Below the pieces are notes generated by a model. It was not told the origin of the DNA and ran no database searches. It saw only the letters and a list, made by a program, of their open reading frames with translations. 64,000 nucleotides of DNA from Rhyacophila brunnea (Eukaryota > Arthropoda > Insecta > Trichoptera > Rhyacophilidae), in NCBI GenBank assembly GCA_022495005.1, contig JAGYXB010001856.1, forward strand, positions 310,001 to 374,000, written 5' to 3'. Of this stretch, positions 1 through 13,935 are shown piece after piece. The translations under genes were made by a program, and so were the position numbers. Each line of letters opens with the position of its first letter. Position 1 is the stretch's first letter.

Positions 1-1919
1 AACTTGCCGGTTCTAGTTAAAAGACTTCAAAAGGTAAACTAAAAGCTCTGCGGGACGTAATTAGACGACGTGCCCGACGAATTATGTACACACCAGTTTG
101 CTTTTTACTAAAACTTGTATCTACTCGCCTGCTTGTATTTCAAAAAGTCCGAATAGATCTCGTGGACTGTCTAATATCTACAACTCGACAGTAAGTGAAA
201 ATGTAAGAATCTGTCGGGACACTGTAGGAAAAGTGATTGAGTAGGTAGGTAGGTACCTAATTATTAATGACCCTTCTCTTCTCTCAGCGTTGCGATTTAA
301 AATATATATATTTTTAAATATGAATGTTTCATGGACAAAATTCAACGTTTTAAATAATGAAATAATTTAAACGTAAATTCATACTACCTACCTATTTCGA
401 AAAACTAAAGTTTAAAAATTAACAATGTGCAGTGACTGTAAAAGCTTACAAATAGAATAAAATTGTCTACAACATCATTTTATTTTTATTTTAGAGTATA
501 ATAAACAAATTATTTTCACGTGACTTTAAATGTTAATTTAAAAGCTCGGTATTCTATTCTTACTATGGTTATTATCGACTTACATAATATAAATTTGCAA
601 ATTATTTATACATTACAATGATTGTTTACAACTTTACATTTTTTCACCCCTGTTATACTTAACATGACGTACCTCTGAGGTCTCAGGTAGGCAGGTGGTT
701 CACAATTTTTAAATATTTTTCAAGTGTTACTACAACTCCAATATGTTGGGAATCAGTGTATTGTATATACTAACTACTAGTAAGGTTACAATATCGATGA
801 ACATTGTCTTCATAAAAAATATTTTTCTACATAGTACTATTAATAGCATGATATTATGCTATCAAAGAGTAAGCTTAAAATAAGAACTATGTAAGCGTTA
901 AGTACATGGAAGTCTGATTGGTTAAAAAGTTTATGTTTATGGGTAGAGGCCTTTATTAGAGTAATGTGATATATTCAAAAACAAAACATAATGTCGACAA
1001 TCTTTTTCCCCAAACTGATATCAGTGAATCTCTTTTAAATATTGCTTTAGAAGTAATAACCACGATATTGCAATATGGCGATTATTAGGATCGCAATTAT
1101 CTATTATCCAATATTACTAGTTTCCAAAAGTGAACATTTGATAAATGCGGTAGGATTCGCATAAACACATTTCATTTTACTATTCTTAACTTTGTGGGTA
1201 TGATGGGTGACAGTGTTGCCAATTATCATATACAAAAATATGCCAGTCGGGATTAAAAAAAATGCTTGATTTTACAACAAAATTTACAAAAAAGTTAAAA
1301 ACAAAATACAAATTGACGAGAAATTAGTATTTCGAAACAATAAGTCAAAATAATTTTCACAAGATGATTTGAAAAAAAAAATGTTTCAGATCGAACAGAA
1401 AAGTCATAAGTACAACAAAAACTAATGCAGATACGAAGTTTGGTAAAGAAGAAACTTAAATATTGCATGTTACATTAAGTTTATTGATAAAATGTAGTAT
1501 TTAGAAAAGTTCAGCACGTTAATCTTCGAGATTTTGGTTTTTCATGGAAAATTATGAAGCTGTTTGTGGTATCAAAAAAGGTAAAGGTTCAAAAAAATTT
1601 AATCTAGAGTAGAAAGAAAAGCGCTAGTTTGACAACGCTGATTGGTATAACCTAGGTTATTGCTTTGCACTAAGAATATTATATTTTTACGACTGTTTAT
1701 TTGATATTATAGTATGAATATTTTAATATTTTGTCAGTTGTATACATGTCATGTATACGAATATGCCGAAAGGTGAAGCCAAACAATCGCAAAACCGACC
1801 TTAATGAAAAAAGTAGAAAAACTATTATGTTAAAAAAAAGAATAACATTCAATGTAGTTTGTTGAATAATCACGAGATAAGTCAGACCTAGAATATTATT
1901 TGAGATGAATAGATCTCAC
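1..1919. other. Intron sequence 3' of the exon, no gene seen
   Basis: AT-rich DNA downstream of the splice donor of the minus-strand exon, so presumably intron of that gene. It has no open frame of note and no recognised repeat beyond a short GTAG run near 240-256 and homopolymer A/T tracts. Nothing further could be supported. Confidence 0.5.
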
Positions 1920-3250
1920 CTCTACTGAGACTGGCAGGGGAGAGTGCGGGGGTAGGTCTGCAGTCGCTAACAGCGGCAACACTTGGAGCTCCTCTTGCGG
2001 CTTCCTGTAACGCCGTCGCCGCCCGAGATCCAATTCCCGCTGGCTGCAGAACAGTGTACTGCTTCCCAGCTGCTATCGCTCCAGAATTCCCACTTACGCC
2101 ACTACCAGCAGCTTCAGAGTTTCCAACTGCTTCACCATTTAAAGACTTAACCGGGGAACATTGTTTGCTTTCAAGCATTAACGCTGAACTATGGTGGGGT
2201 GCTGGTCCTCCATCTGGATAGGCAACATATGTGGCTTCAGCAGGATAAGGGCCGAGACCTGCAGCCCCACCAGTTCTTCCTTGCTTTCCTGATTCTGATG
2301 GTGGTCTAAAAGCGGATTGCGAAGAAAAAGGATGCGTTGCAGCTCGATATGCACTATATAAAGATTGTCTTGGATTACTTCCACTAGAATCTCTTTTGTC
2401 TTCTGACTTTTTTCTTTGTTTGCTACCACCTTCAGATTTTTCATCATCTTCTCTGTCATCGCTCGGTTCAGACATATCTATTTCGAGATCATTTGAAGAG
2501 TCATCAACTAATTCATCAAAATCAGGAGGTTCATAACGAGAAGAGTATTTATCTCGAGGTTTTGGAGAATCACTTCTATCTTTTGAAGAATCTCCATCTT
2601 TGTCTATTCGTCTACTCTGCTTATTCGTCGATTTGCTATCTAGTTTGGAAGAATTTTTATTTTTAGCTTCGGCTTGTTGATCTCTGAGAGTGATGACATC
2701 TTTCAGACTACACGAAGCATCTACGCTACCCGAAGACGAAGCCATGGATGCCGAAGATGGTGACATTTTAACGCTAGACTTTTTATCCTCGAAAAGATTC
2801 TCAAAAGCTGGAGAGTCTTCCGGTTCTGGGCGGGTGTAAAGTGAACCTCGTTGCTCGTGAGGCCAACTTCCTGAAAGACTTTTTAATGCAGCTTGAGTTT
2901 CTCTAATAAGAACTTCATCGTCTTCCGGTTCCGGTTGTCGATCTAAGTTCTTAGGCTTTCTTGATGGACTCAGTACTCCGGAGACGTTGGCGGGAATGAC
3001 TCTTTTCTTTTGCGGTAGCGGTGCCGATGTTGGGGGCTCCACTTCATCTTCATCGGCAGGTCTTCGGCGACGTTTCGCTCCTGGGACGTCACTTCCCGCA
3101 CCTATTAATTCACCGCCTTCTTCGTCTCCTCCACCCCGCCCCCTCCCGGCTCCCATTATCTTCACTTTGTTATCTAATTCATTGGCAGAATCGAGTTTCC
3201 GCTTTTTCAATTGCATTAAATTCGTTTGAGCTGAGGGGATCGAACTGGAC
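1920..3250 (-). CDS. Large internal exon of a nuclear regulator, possibly MYT1/ST18-family zinc-finger factor
   Basis: The frame is open for 443 codons on the minus strand. It is bounded by an acceptor (TTTGTTCTAG before base 3250) and a donor (AGTAGAG|GTGAGA after base 1920), so the Met at 3216 is internal and the residues after SLSR are intron read-through. Counting that Met as 1: basic KKRK at 4-7, Gly/Arg run 24-30, NLS-like KRRRRP 48-53, a predicted helix with RETQAALKSLSG 105-116, an SPAFENLF motif 135-142, SLKDVITLRDQ 170-180, an acidic stretch 232-262, a Ser/Gly/Ala-rich tail, and QYTVLQPAG 386-394. No zinc finger lies within the exon. The VIRET-like helix resembles the segment before the second C2HC finger block of vertebrate MYT1L, and the Ser-Leu-Ser-Arg end would suit an exon placed just before CPTPGC-type fingers. 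This comes from memory and was not searched; TET or scribbler/ZNF608-609 are weaker alternatives. The start uses the last base of a split codon and the end leaves one base. Its GC content and codon regularity stand out sharply from the surrounding DNA. Confidence 0.8.
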
Positions 3251-5273
3251 CTAGAACAAAAGCAACATTTTTTGTTTTAGTGTACAGACCGTACTCATAT
3301 TATTATAATATACGCGGGAGCAATATATAATGAGACTTATTAATTTAATGTTTATTGCAAGTATATTTTTATAAGTTTGTGAAGTTAGTAAGAAATGTAA
3401 GATTTGTCAAAAGTCGCTCCACATATCTTTCGAGCTAAGCCGCACGTAGGCTGAGGCAAAAAATGTTGCTTTGTTTGATCAAACGTACGGATTATCCCAA
3501 AAAATACTGTTGATGACTTCGAAATCAGGCCGAGGGCGTAGCAGTAGCGAGGTATGGCGTCATTTCGGCTACGAAAACTAAAAATTACCTACCTTTCGTG
3601 ACTACATCAGTTTATAAAAAAATACAAGATATGTGTATTTACAAGATAATTATATGAAAAAGTGACAACCGCAATGACACTGTTCATTGTCCACGATTAT
3701 TAAAAATGTATAAACAAAATCTTAATTTGCATTGCTTGGTATATAATAAGAATTAAACACAGACAAAACATTAAAATTAAATGAAATAATAAATTAATTA
3801 AGTCCATTAGAATTAAAAGGACTATACGGACCCAAATATATAATACGTAGGTATCTAAGAGTAAATTGACTTCGAGGATAAATATACGATTATAAAATCT
3901 AAAATCACTATTTTCAACCGAAAAAAAGGTATTGTGTTCAAAAAAGTACATTTTTCTTATACCATAAAGAATATTACTATTATCTCTGTTTTTTAGTGTT
4001 TGAAGGGGTATACATAAAAATTAATCAAAATATTATATTTTAGTGCCTTGCTAACACAGACGTTCTTGAAAAATCCAATCTTAATAATAAAATTAAAAAT
4101 TAACATGGTTGAATCTCTTTTCACGCATAAAATGATGTGAAAACATCTTCGAAATATTTTTTACACTTATATTTATTACTTGTACTCTTTTAATCCTCAG
4201 TACCTCAATTAGCAATTATTTGATCATACAAATATTGAGAAATTAAAAAAGTTGTACCTACTGTACCAAACTGTGATGCTTGTGCATAAATAGATTTAAA
4301 AAGTACATTTTTATTAATTAATTATTGCAAAATGGTTATACCGAACGCGTACGAGCATAAACACAAATACTTTTAGAACACACCACAGGTTAATTTTTTA
4401 ACTTGAAACTTTTAAACGAATACAAAAAAACTTCCGATGTTCAATGGGATTGTGGACATTGGGAAAGCGTACCTCAATATTGTTGATGTGCTTTAAAACA
4501 AATCGACTGGAAAACTTTTTATTAAATGCATTACAACGCGAATATACGCGGCGGAAAACTTTTTTTACTAACGCAAATAAAAAAAAAACTCGACTCATTG
4601 AAAACGGTTCGAATGTCATTTACCGGCATTCTCTTGTTTTCGCCGATGGCGAAATTCAAAAATAGAACTAAAAGAGAACAATCTACATCACGTCATATTA
4701 TTTGATCACGGAAAAATGCAATGTCTATGAAAGTTAGACATACGAAATTATTTATGAAATATAATATAATTTACGACTAAAAAATGACTAGATATTTTTT
4801 ATATGTATTGCAACAAAAGTTTGTCAACAACAAAGAAAGTTAAATAGGATAAAACATATTCGATAACAACTTGCTCATAAAGAGTTCGTGTCATTATAAG
4901 CTTACCTACCATCTCATAAGAAATAAGGTTCGATATTTTTGAAAAATAAGGTTTGAGAGAAGAGCACCGAGCGAGACAACGCGATAAAACAGGTGCGATA
5001 TAAATACTGTCGGTAACTGTAAAGAATATACTCATTATCCACTTGTAATTACTATACTAATATAAAATATTGTAGAATGTATATTTTTAATCAAGTCCCA
5101 CGCCATAACATGTTTGCTCCCATATAGGGCAGTACCGAAACTTGTAAGAATCGTTTTAATTAAATATTTTACATAATACCCATGCGTTATTTGTAGCGAT
5201 TGTTTTTGTGTAGGTATTATTATAATCCATTGTTATTTATATTTTTGTAAGACACTATAAGTAATAGGGATTT
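3251..5273. other. Presumed intron upstream of the exon, no gene seen
   Basis: The minus strand shows a pyrimidine-rich tract and a branch-like CTAAAAC just upstream of the acceptor. A moderately GC-rich patch lies at about 3420-3600, without an open frame or repeat signature. The rest is AT-rich, with short open frames that look random. No upstream exon was recognised. Confidence 0.45.
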
Positions 5274-5500
5274 AGCGGCTCTCGTAATCTAATGCGTAAG
5301 GCACTGGTTTCTCACCCAAGGGTTCCGGATTCGATTTGATTGGTGAAGTCACAATACATATTATAATAACTGTGATTATTTCAATAGTGTAATTATTGGT
5401 ACCCTCGTGGTCTGTTTTAGCGAGAGAAAAAAATCCTAGTCCGAGGAGGTTAAACATTTACCAAGTTATTGGCTCAACCAATGGCGAATGCCCAATAATA
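5274..5500 (+). repeat. tRNA-derived SINE copy
   Basis: The first ~75 bases resemble a tRNA gene: a box A-like stretch after GCGGCTCTCGT and a degraded box B (GGATTCGATTTG). They share the GCGGCTCTCGT...GCGTAAGG opening with the copy at 13444. A non-tRNA body follows, with TGTGATTATTTCAA and a GAGGAGGTT segment. Pol III box decay suggests an old copy. The 3' limit is approximate. Confidence 0.6.
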
Positions 5501-6719
5501 CTAGTATTAAACAACGCAATATAATACCAAAATACTAATATTAAAATTTATATGAATCTTGTACGTTACGTCTTTCGGCATCTTCACAATTTATATAGGT
5601 AAAATTAAATATAAGAAAATGAAATTTCCTTCAGGTATCAGACAATATCAGTGGCGAAAACTATCTAACTATCTAAACTAAATGATTATAAGAAACGAAA
5701 AAATAAAATAAATGTTATTAGAAAGTATCTAATGAATTTATTATAATATTGTAATATATACCTCGAAAATGTTAGAATAAACTGAATATATTCAATAGTT
5801 ATCATCGTTATTTTTGCAAAGTTCAGAGCTAGTTATTTTCATAACTTACGATTCACGATAAACTGGCGATGATCTACGATACTTCTTCAACTTAAATAAA
5901 CATAATATCTGGATGAGTTCACACGGCGTTACAAATTAACCAACAATACTTGTCTCTGACCATGACAAAGAAAATATTCAATTTCCCAGTTGTCATGGAG
6001 ATAATAAATGTTGGTATTATTCTTGCACTCATTGTCACACTATTGTATCTACTACTGTACAAAGAGTTTACTACATGAATGTAAGGGAAAAGTACGCCTC
6101 AGTTTAAAGTAAGGGTATCCACAATATATTCTCTTTTTCTCACTTCTGCAGCAGGCCGTAAATAAATAAATACGAATCAAGTGATACGACGGAGTGGTTA
6201 ATGCTTCCTTTTTAATCTCAGTTAATTCACATTATATTACAACTGAGTGTGCTGTTTTATATCTTTATGATTCAATTCCTATAGGTATATACTGCGAATT
6301 GCCTGCAATCGACAGGTCGATCATTATCACTGGGTTGGATATACCTGATATAAAGTAACACGTTGTAATGTCATCCTCATCACTTTTTAATAGTGCTGAT
6401 AAATGATATATTATTTTAAATATAGTCTTTGCAACTAGCCGATAAAACAATAAAAATATATATATTTTTTAGAAATTATAGCTTTTCTAAAAATTAAATT
6501 TAATGATGATCAATTGTAACGAAAAATAATAGTAACGAGATATCTACGCAGGGCAAAAGTGGTGACAGTGAACGATAAGTTATATGTAGGCATTTTTTCT
6601 GTAACGATTCAAGTAAGTGGAAAAATAAGTAACTATACGTTTCCATGTTATAATCTATAATGACTACGACAACATGATTTCTATATAATTGGCATTTCGT
6701 TTGAGGGCGTACCACTTCG
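5501..6719. other. AT-rich stretch, no gene seen
   Basis: Non-coding by inspection: stops are frequent in all frames and no terminal repeats, tRNA boxes or GC islands are visible. Confidence 0.4.
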
Positions 6720-7150
6720 GTCGGCTCAACAACATGTCATTTACCCTAATGCGAGCCACAATCGCGCGCATTGGAACCCTTACCCCCGGATTCATTTGAT
6801 CTTGTAATCATCCAATTTAGTTTGATTTCACCTTAATGCCATGTAAAATGCGGCGGCGATATTCAAGATATGCCGATGGAAACATGCGAAGGAATCGTTT
6901 CGGAAATAAGTCTTGTGACGTAATCCTGATTATTCGTGTTGATATACCTATGACAGGTTCGGCATGAGTCACTGATGGTATAACAATATATTGTCCCATA
7001 TAATACTGACGTAGGTATTTCGTTTGGAAAAATACCGCCCATCGTCGAGCAGATGCGCTTCTGATATCAATGGTCGATGTGTTGTAATGGTTATCATCAT
7101 TTAACTGAAAACCCATCCTCATAAAAACTACTTCCAACAAGGGAGATCTA
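6720..7150. promoter_or_regulatory. GC-richer island, candidate regulatory DNA
   Basis: Composition rises well above the flanks (for example CCCTTACCCCCGGATTC, then GCGGCGGCGATATTC). A 107-codon minus-strand frame crosses it but matches no family I know. Several TAAT/ATTA homeodomain-type cores and a TGACGTAA CRE-like site are present. Candidate intronic enhancer by composition only; no conservation data are available. Confidence 0.3.
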
Positions 7151-10100
7151 TATTACTAATCTAAGACGAAACTGGAAACACTTATGTAGGTATCTACTCC
7201 GGCAGTATCAATATTTTGTTTATTTTTCAATCAAACGTTTCTAAAAATACGTCCATTTTCTGTCTTATTTGAGCACATAAAATTATTATAACGTGATTGG
7301 TGTCATATTGTCGGGGCCCGAGAAATTTTATAGTCAATTGGTACAAAATCAAATTGTATCTCCAACATAATATATTTTTTACAAAACAAAGGGTTGACAT
7401 GAAAGTTAATAAATCCGATAGACAAATATTGAACAGCTTAGAGGGAAATAAAAATGTAAAAGAAACACATCAAAGACCAGGTTTCAGAAATTAAAGCGTA
7501 CGATCTTAATCAACATCTTAAAATTTCTGTGATATCAATCTACACATCCGTTATTGCTGACGATGTTCAATATGTTTTTTCTGTTTTTTTTTTTTTTTTT
7601 AAATAATTCGTTAATCGAACCAATTCGGTACTGAAGCCGAATTTATATACATGATTGATTTGATATTATGCAGAACTAATAGCATATCATATGTAGATAC
7701 ACATTATAATGGATAATACAACTAAATCACCGTTTGCGCTCCAACGCTTTTACCGAAAATTAACAGACTCATAATAGCAAGAAACGGTTTCATACTTGAG
7801 ATTGTAATAATATTATAAACTAATAAATTTCTTTAAATAACACTTCTTTAGTTGAGAAGAATATGTTATTTTGTAAAAGCAAACCCCAAAATCCCGATAA
7901 TCCTACATTTTCAATATCACTATTTCAAAATTAACAAACATATCGAGAGCCTGGGATTCCCAAATCCTTATTGATACATATTTTCTCAATCCTCTAGGAC
8001 AGTGATTCACAATCGTTTTAAAGAGACAGTATACATTTCAAATTATAAAATTATCGCGACACACTGAAGAGTCCTTATACATATTATGACTATCACTTTA
8101 TTCAGACTCTTAAATTATCATATTTTACGCATTTCACTTAAATAAAAATATTTATATCAGAGACTATAACTAGAAGGTACTAATCATGTGATTTTTTATA
8201 CTTATATATTTTAATGACGATTCTGTAACGATTTTAGTTTAGTTGAATTGATAGTCATAGGACAATAATTAATAGTATGTACATTACAACAGTACACATA
8301 CAAAGATGATGACTATACATTATTGTTTTTAATCGTCATCTTTTGGTATCTTTTTTAACGTTATGTTGCAATGTACGTATTGTGATTTTTTGAGATTATT
8401 CAATAACACGCATCGTCACTTCGGAAAATACATGACATCTTATGTTTCCAAATAAAGTTATTAGAATAATATTCTACTAAAACAGTGAATTTTCAAGATA
8501 AAATATCCGGTTAAAATTACGGTAAAAAATAATAAAAAACTATGCACTAAATAAATGAACAACAAAGATGATTGCTTCGCAGGCTACTTTTCTATATTAT
8601 ATATATTATGAGTACTTACAACAAATATGTTTGAAAAATGTATGAACATATTAGGTAATTTTTATCGGGATTGACATGATTCATGAAGAAAATTGAATGA
8701 AATCCTGCGGCACACCGGTGGGACATACTAAACTGTTCTAGACCCGACAACAATTTATTACTCAAAAAAAATAACATTAACTCAGCTAGACTCAAACCAG
8801 TGGTCCACTCATACTATATGGGTCCATTCACAATGCTGTAAATAAATATCAATATACAGACATACAAACTTATCCGAAGAATGGGATGGGGGAGCTACTG
8901 TCGAAAACTACCCAGTCAAGACTCGTAACTGGACAAAATCTGACATTCGAATGAAATTTTCAAAATGGCGTCCTATGGTAGTTCGTAGTTCCATTTTTGA
9001 CCATTTTACAGTTGAATTTGTAGGTCTGTAATATAGTTTAATGGTGAGAATTGAGGAATAATCTAATGTCAATCAATTCTACACACATTGTTCTAGACTC
9101 ACCCAATAATCTTGAATACATTAAAACTTATAAAAATAACCGTTGCAGACCTATAATTAAATCTTATCTATTAAAACAACTTACTAGTTAAATCTGAAAA
9201 AGTAAATGTAATTTTCTCATTAGTAGCATAAATTAATGCACAGAGAGTTAAAACGATTTTAACATTTTTTATAATAAGAATTAAATGAGAAACAATCATT
9301 TTTCAGATGAAACACACGTGATTTTTTCCCCTGATTTCCCGGCCACCAAATCGACCGGATCTCGGAATTATGGTTTAGAAAACCATAGTGCGCACTTCAT
9401 AACAATATTCAAAACAGTCTGGCGAGTGTTTGCAGTTTAAAATAAACACTTCACCGACATCTGTAAGTTAGCCTGGCAGACATGATAATAACAGTACGAA
9501 GCAAATAATATAATAATATTTTGACTTCGCAGAGAAAATATCTCAAATTCCAAGTATGTAACATAATAATGGCCAATATTAGAATCTCTTGTTATTATGA
9601 TTGGTGATATGAGAGAATAGTAGGTTTGTCTGAGTGCTCTGGTAACTGCACTGAGATTATTAGTTTTCCCGTGAGAGGGACGTTACTTGACCGCACAGAG
9701 ATGCTTCAGTTTGAAGCCTGAGAGCCGATGAAAGTCAATGCTGAGAGTTGGTGAGGGATGAGAGAATGAGATTTGGATGCTACGAATGTGAAAATAGCTA
9801 GATACGGAGGTGTACTAAATGTTTATGATTGCATAACACAGGTCAGTTAATTAAGACTAATTGAAAACGATAACGACAAATGGTTTAATATTATAACAAC
9901 AAATTTAAAGCCATCCTATTTACGCAGTTGGATAGTTGATGATGACACAATGTAAGGTTCGGAAATTTAGTACTCGACGAAAGAAATAAAAAATAAAAAT
10001 TTGAAAATGGAAACACTAAACGTATATTATTACTCTATATATTTTTTTTTTTTAATTTGACTATTGAATTTTTCTTGATTATTTTATAAAACAATGTCAG

Positions 10101-13074
10101 TCATTCGTTGGTGTCATTTAACGAATTAACGTATTAAACCATTGCGGGTTTCCAGAAGACAGAAAGGCGAACTAAGAACTGATTGAACTCTTACAAGTTG
10201 AAAGGATATCGAAGAAGCGGAATTGAAGATTTTAATAATATACAAATAATTGTGGGCAATGAATTTATACAGATCTGAATAGAGGCAAATACTGAAGAAC
10301 TCGTAGATTCACGAATAATTGTATGAAGATAAATAAGATTACAATAATTATTAATGGACACTTTTTTGTTCCATAGTTCTGCGATATCTACAGCTGTTTT
10401 TAGATATAAAAATATTGTTAGAGTATTTATTCTAAAACAGATTTTTTCAGATTGAATGTTTTGTTTATAATTTTATAATTAAAACAGCTGTTAACATACG
10501 CAACGTAAGGTACAAAACCCACAATATAATATTATATGAAATTCATCAAATAATTGAAATATTCATGAAACTGCAATATAATAAACAGTAAGGTATAAGT
10601 GCATAGTAACAGTCAACAAAAAACACCTTTTATTACAATATTATAAATAGTTTTCTAATGTACTAATAAGTGAGAACCTATAATACCATACTCGTGTCAC
10701 TTTTCTAGCAATTTAAATACGAAATACTTCTTCAAAACATTATTTTTGAAAGTAGTTAATAATGAAAATGTAATTTTTAACATCTTTTCGAGTAACAAAA
10801 GTAGCAAATAATTACCATACCCAGAATAGGAAATTATATTTTAATACAATATAAGTTATGGTGCATTCTCAATGTCACCTATATCTCGATCGCAAACCCA
10901 CTATTTGTCAGAGTGCGACTTTGCCACTCAGGTATATATTAAAATATGGCAGACGACGATTACTAGGTATAAAAATGACAATGTTCTGTTTGGAAATGGT
11001 GATTATGTTACTAAATTAACTAGATGATACAATAATCGGTTACCTAATTAGATATTTATTTTGTTTATTTCTAAATCATAATAATGAAGCATGTTATAAA
11101 AAATTGTTAATATAATATGAATTTAATGAAAAGATATACGTTTACATTGTTCGAGTTACATATTATGAAGCAGCAATAAAAATAAATAATGATTTCGATA
11201 AACAATTCCACCGAATGGATTGATGTAAAATAAAGTAAACATAAATAATTATTATTAATTATTTCAATTCTTTGTCAATAAAAAAAACACACAAGAATAT
11301 AACAACTATTACATAATATTGAATGTTTATAGACTGGAGCATAGATATGTCAATTAGAACAAAAATATTTAAACCAAATTTACCTAAAAAAAGGAGATTT
11401 AAATAACAAGGAGTTTGTAATACGTATTTTCATAGGAATACTGGTTATGAAAATGAAGAAATAATTTTTTAGAAAATTACTGATGATAATGATACAATAA
11501 GTATGTTATTTTACTGTTATGTTTAAATTACTTAATAATGCACTTTATATAATATTATTTGTGTGTCTCAAATACGTTACATTTATTTATTATATTTTTA
11601 AATCCAATATACAAGATTTAAGAATATTCTCAAGTGAAAGAAACCTACATAACCTAAATATACCTATTAGTAAAAAATCCTTGATTTTTTAGACCGAGTG
11701 GGATCGTATTAATTCTCACGAGTCACAGATGGATCGGTATCTCAAAGGATTCAAACTCGGATAGTGAAGTGCCCAACTGTTTTTTTTTTATAGGATTTTA
11801 GCTAATGGGTATTTTTCAAAGGGAAGTTTTTCAAATTGATGTATTTTAAGTTTTTATTCAAGTGATATTTTTACTCATTTTTCTTTTATTTGTATGAAGT
11901 ATTAATTTTTTCTTTACCTTAGCAATATTGAATAAGTAATGATAATTGTAGGTACCTACATTTAATGATGTGGTAATATATAATTATCTTGAAATTTCGT
12001 ATTAACACTATCACTTATAAATAGTATATATATTACGGAAAGTAAAATTTAGATTACATCAGCGGTGTACTAATATTGCAAACTTTAAATAAGTCCCGCC
12101 AAAATCGCCCAAAAATGTAAAAATCAAAGTATTGTGCTCTCTTCTATATACTATGTGCATTCCACATTAATAAGTATAATTCAAACATTCTTATATACAT
12201 ATAGGTTAGCTTGGTTTATCCTTATCTACATACGTAATTTGAAAACACCACAATATGTATGTAACTAGAAAAAATATTTTTGAAAAAAATGCGACGCTGA
12301 GCAATCTTTTCTAGTAGGTATATAATTTTGTTGTTTTTAAAATATATAAGTCTAATTATAAGAATGTTATGATATCTTGTGAATTAATCGCTGGATATTA
12401 AAATGGTTTACCCTAATATAATTTGAAAGTTTTAATGTCATTTTAATGTTTATCTTCATATTATCTGCATTATTAATAATATAATTTGTGTAGTAATTTA
12501 CTATAGATTTCATACACGCAATGCTATATATTGTCACACGAGATATTAACGACTAAATAACATTTTATAAATACGACAGTTGCCAGTAATAATAAAAGAA
12601 ATAATGTTATATTTTTGCGTTAGAAACAGTAAACACCTGAATGATTTTATTTCAAATCTATTCCAATTCGCCAACAATACAACAGTTTATTATATTTTAA
12701 CAATGAAAAATATAGCTCGATAATATTATATGGTATGATAGTAAATTAGCAAGTGAATAGATATGTAATAAATATCTATAGATACATCTTTTTATTTCAA
12801 CTCAAAAAATACACGCAAACTTCATAACAAAAATGAGAGGGTAGGTTGATAAAAGATAATAACAAAATATACTACTGAGGCCAGTGAGACACACAATATA
12901 GGCCAAAGAGAAAATAAATATTGTACAATATATTCCTATTATTGGAAAATCGAAATTGTAATATAGCATTAATATTTCTAAGCTGCAATGAATACAAAAC
13001 CCTACCAATTTGTTTGTACTTGTTGTACAAGGAAGCCAGACCAAAGTGATTAGATCTGTGATGCAGTGAAAGTA
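7151..13074. other. AT-rich intronic or intergenic stretch
   Basis: No gene found. Poly-T tracts occur at about 7583-7599 and 10045-10058. Slightly GC-richer patches lie at 9310-9480 (includes CCGGCCACCAAATCGACCGG and a GTTTGC/AATAAACA pair) and 9620-9780; both could be regulatory but show no coding or repeat features. A tRNA-like 3' half may exist near 11695-11770 but is too weak to call. Confidence 0.4.
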
Positions 13075-13290
13075 ATAATTGTCCCCAGTTAATAAGAGCT
13101 TTGGTTCTGTGAGTTCGGGTGCAACGCTCCAGCGGTTCCCTTCATCCCTCTTCAAATTAGATAAACCTACCACCCACCCTTGCCTACCCATCATGGCTTG
13201 CCTCTGGGGCTGCTCGGTTAAGCCACTCGCCCTTCAAGGAGTCAGGATCTTTAGCGATGAGCGGGTAAGAAGAATATTAAGATTAATTTG
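13075..13290. promoter_or_regulatory. GC-rich island of unknown role
   Basis: About 215 bases of balanced composition in AT-rich flanks. It is open on the plus strand for 70 codons (13079-13291) and partly open on the minus strand, but neither peptide resembles a known family and no convincing splice pair brackets it. It may be a non-coding regulatory element or an unrecognised exon. Confidence 0.25.
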
Positions 13291-13443
13291 AATCAAGGAT
13301 TTAATTAATCTAATACTGACGAGATCTCGAGTGACATTACTGCTTTGAATTTATGTTTTTACTGCTAATAATAATGTTTGATTTAATATGAATTACATCA
13401 CCAATTATTATCTATAAAGCATTACGCTTATTGATGACAAATA

Positions 13444-13625
13444 GGCGGCTCTCGTGACGCAGTGCGTAAGGCGCTGGCCTTCCACCCGAGACTTCTGGGT
13501 TCGATTCCCGGTGAGGACACAATATTTATGTGTTTTTCTCAAAGCCTGGGTGTTTGTGATTGTTCAAAATTACTAACAACCACCTTGTACGAAAAAGCAA
13601 GGACATGGTTATCAGTAATTAAAAA
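13444..13625 (+). repeat. tRNA-derived SINE copy, well preserved head
   Basis: The head (13444-13519) has a box A-like GACGCAGTGCGTAAGG and a near-perfect box B, GGTTCGATTCCCGG. A body follows with TGTGATTGTTCAAAATTA and AACCACCTTGTACG and ends in an A-rich tail at about 13620-13628. It shares its opening and some body motifs with the 5274 element, so both belong to one SINE family. It is better preserved than its relative. Confidence 0.75.
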
Positions 13626-13879
13626 AAATGAATACAAATAAATATTTTTTTTTCATAACCGGTTTTGTTTGTTCCATCATTTAAACTATGATGAATATTT
13701 AAAAAAAATATAGGGCAGATTTCGTTGCTTAATAAGTTATTATTTAGATTAACCATTTTTTTATTGAAATAAAGTATACCGAAGATTGCAAAATGTAGCA
13801 GTCTTCATTAAACATACATATTTTTTCATAAAACCTGTTAGAAAAATAAACGTTTGGATAAATTTCATTTAAAAAATAC

Positions 13880-13935
13880 GATGTCAGGAATGCAATGGTT
13901 CTAGGTTCAAGTCCCAATCGCTGCATTTTCTGATA
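13880..13935 (+). repeat. tRNA-like 3' half, SINE relic
   Basis: It contains a box B-like AGGTTCAAGTCCCAATCG followed by GCTGCA. No matching 5' half with box A can be made out. Likely a decayed SINE head rather than a functional tRNA. Confidence 0.35.

Noticed and set aside
2178..2459. 93-codon minus-strand frame inside the exon
   Set aside because: Shadow of the real exon frame; its composition follows from the Ser/Asp-rich coding strand.
2987..3254. Two plus-strand frames of 77-80 codons
   Set aside because: Antisense shadows of the GC-rich start of the exon.
11695..11770. tRNA-like segment with GGATTCAAACTC
   Set aside because: No box A and no pairing ends; similarity is too short.
12802..13194. 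130-codon minus-strand frame
   Set aside because: The second half is Phe/Tyr/Ile/Cys-rich in the manner of AT-rich chance translation, with no family resemblance.
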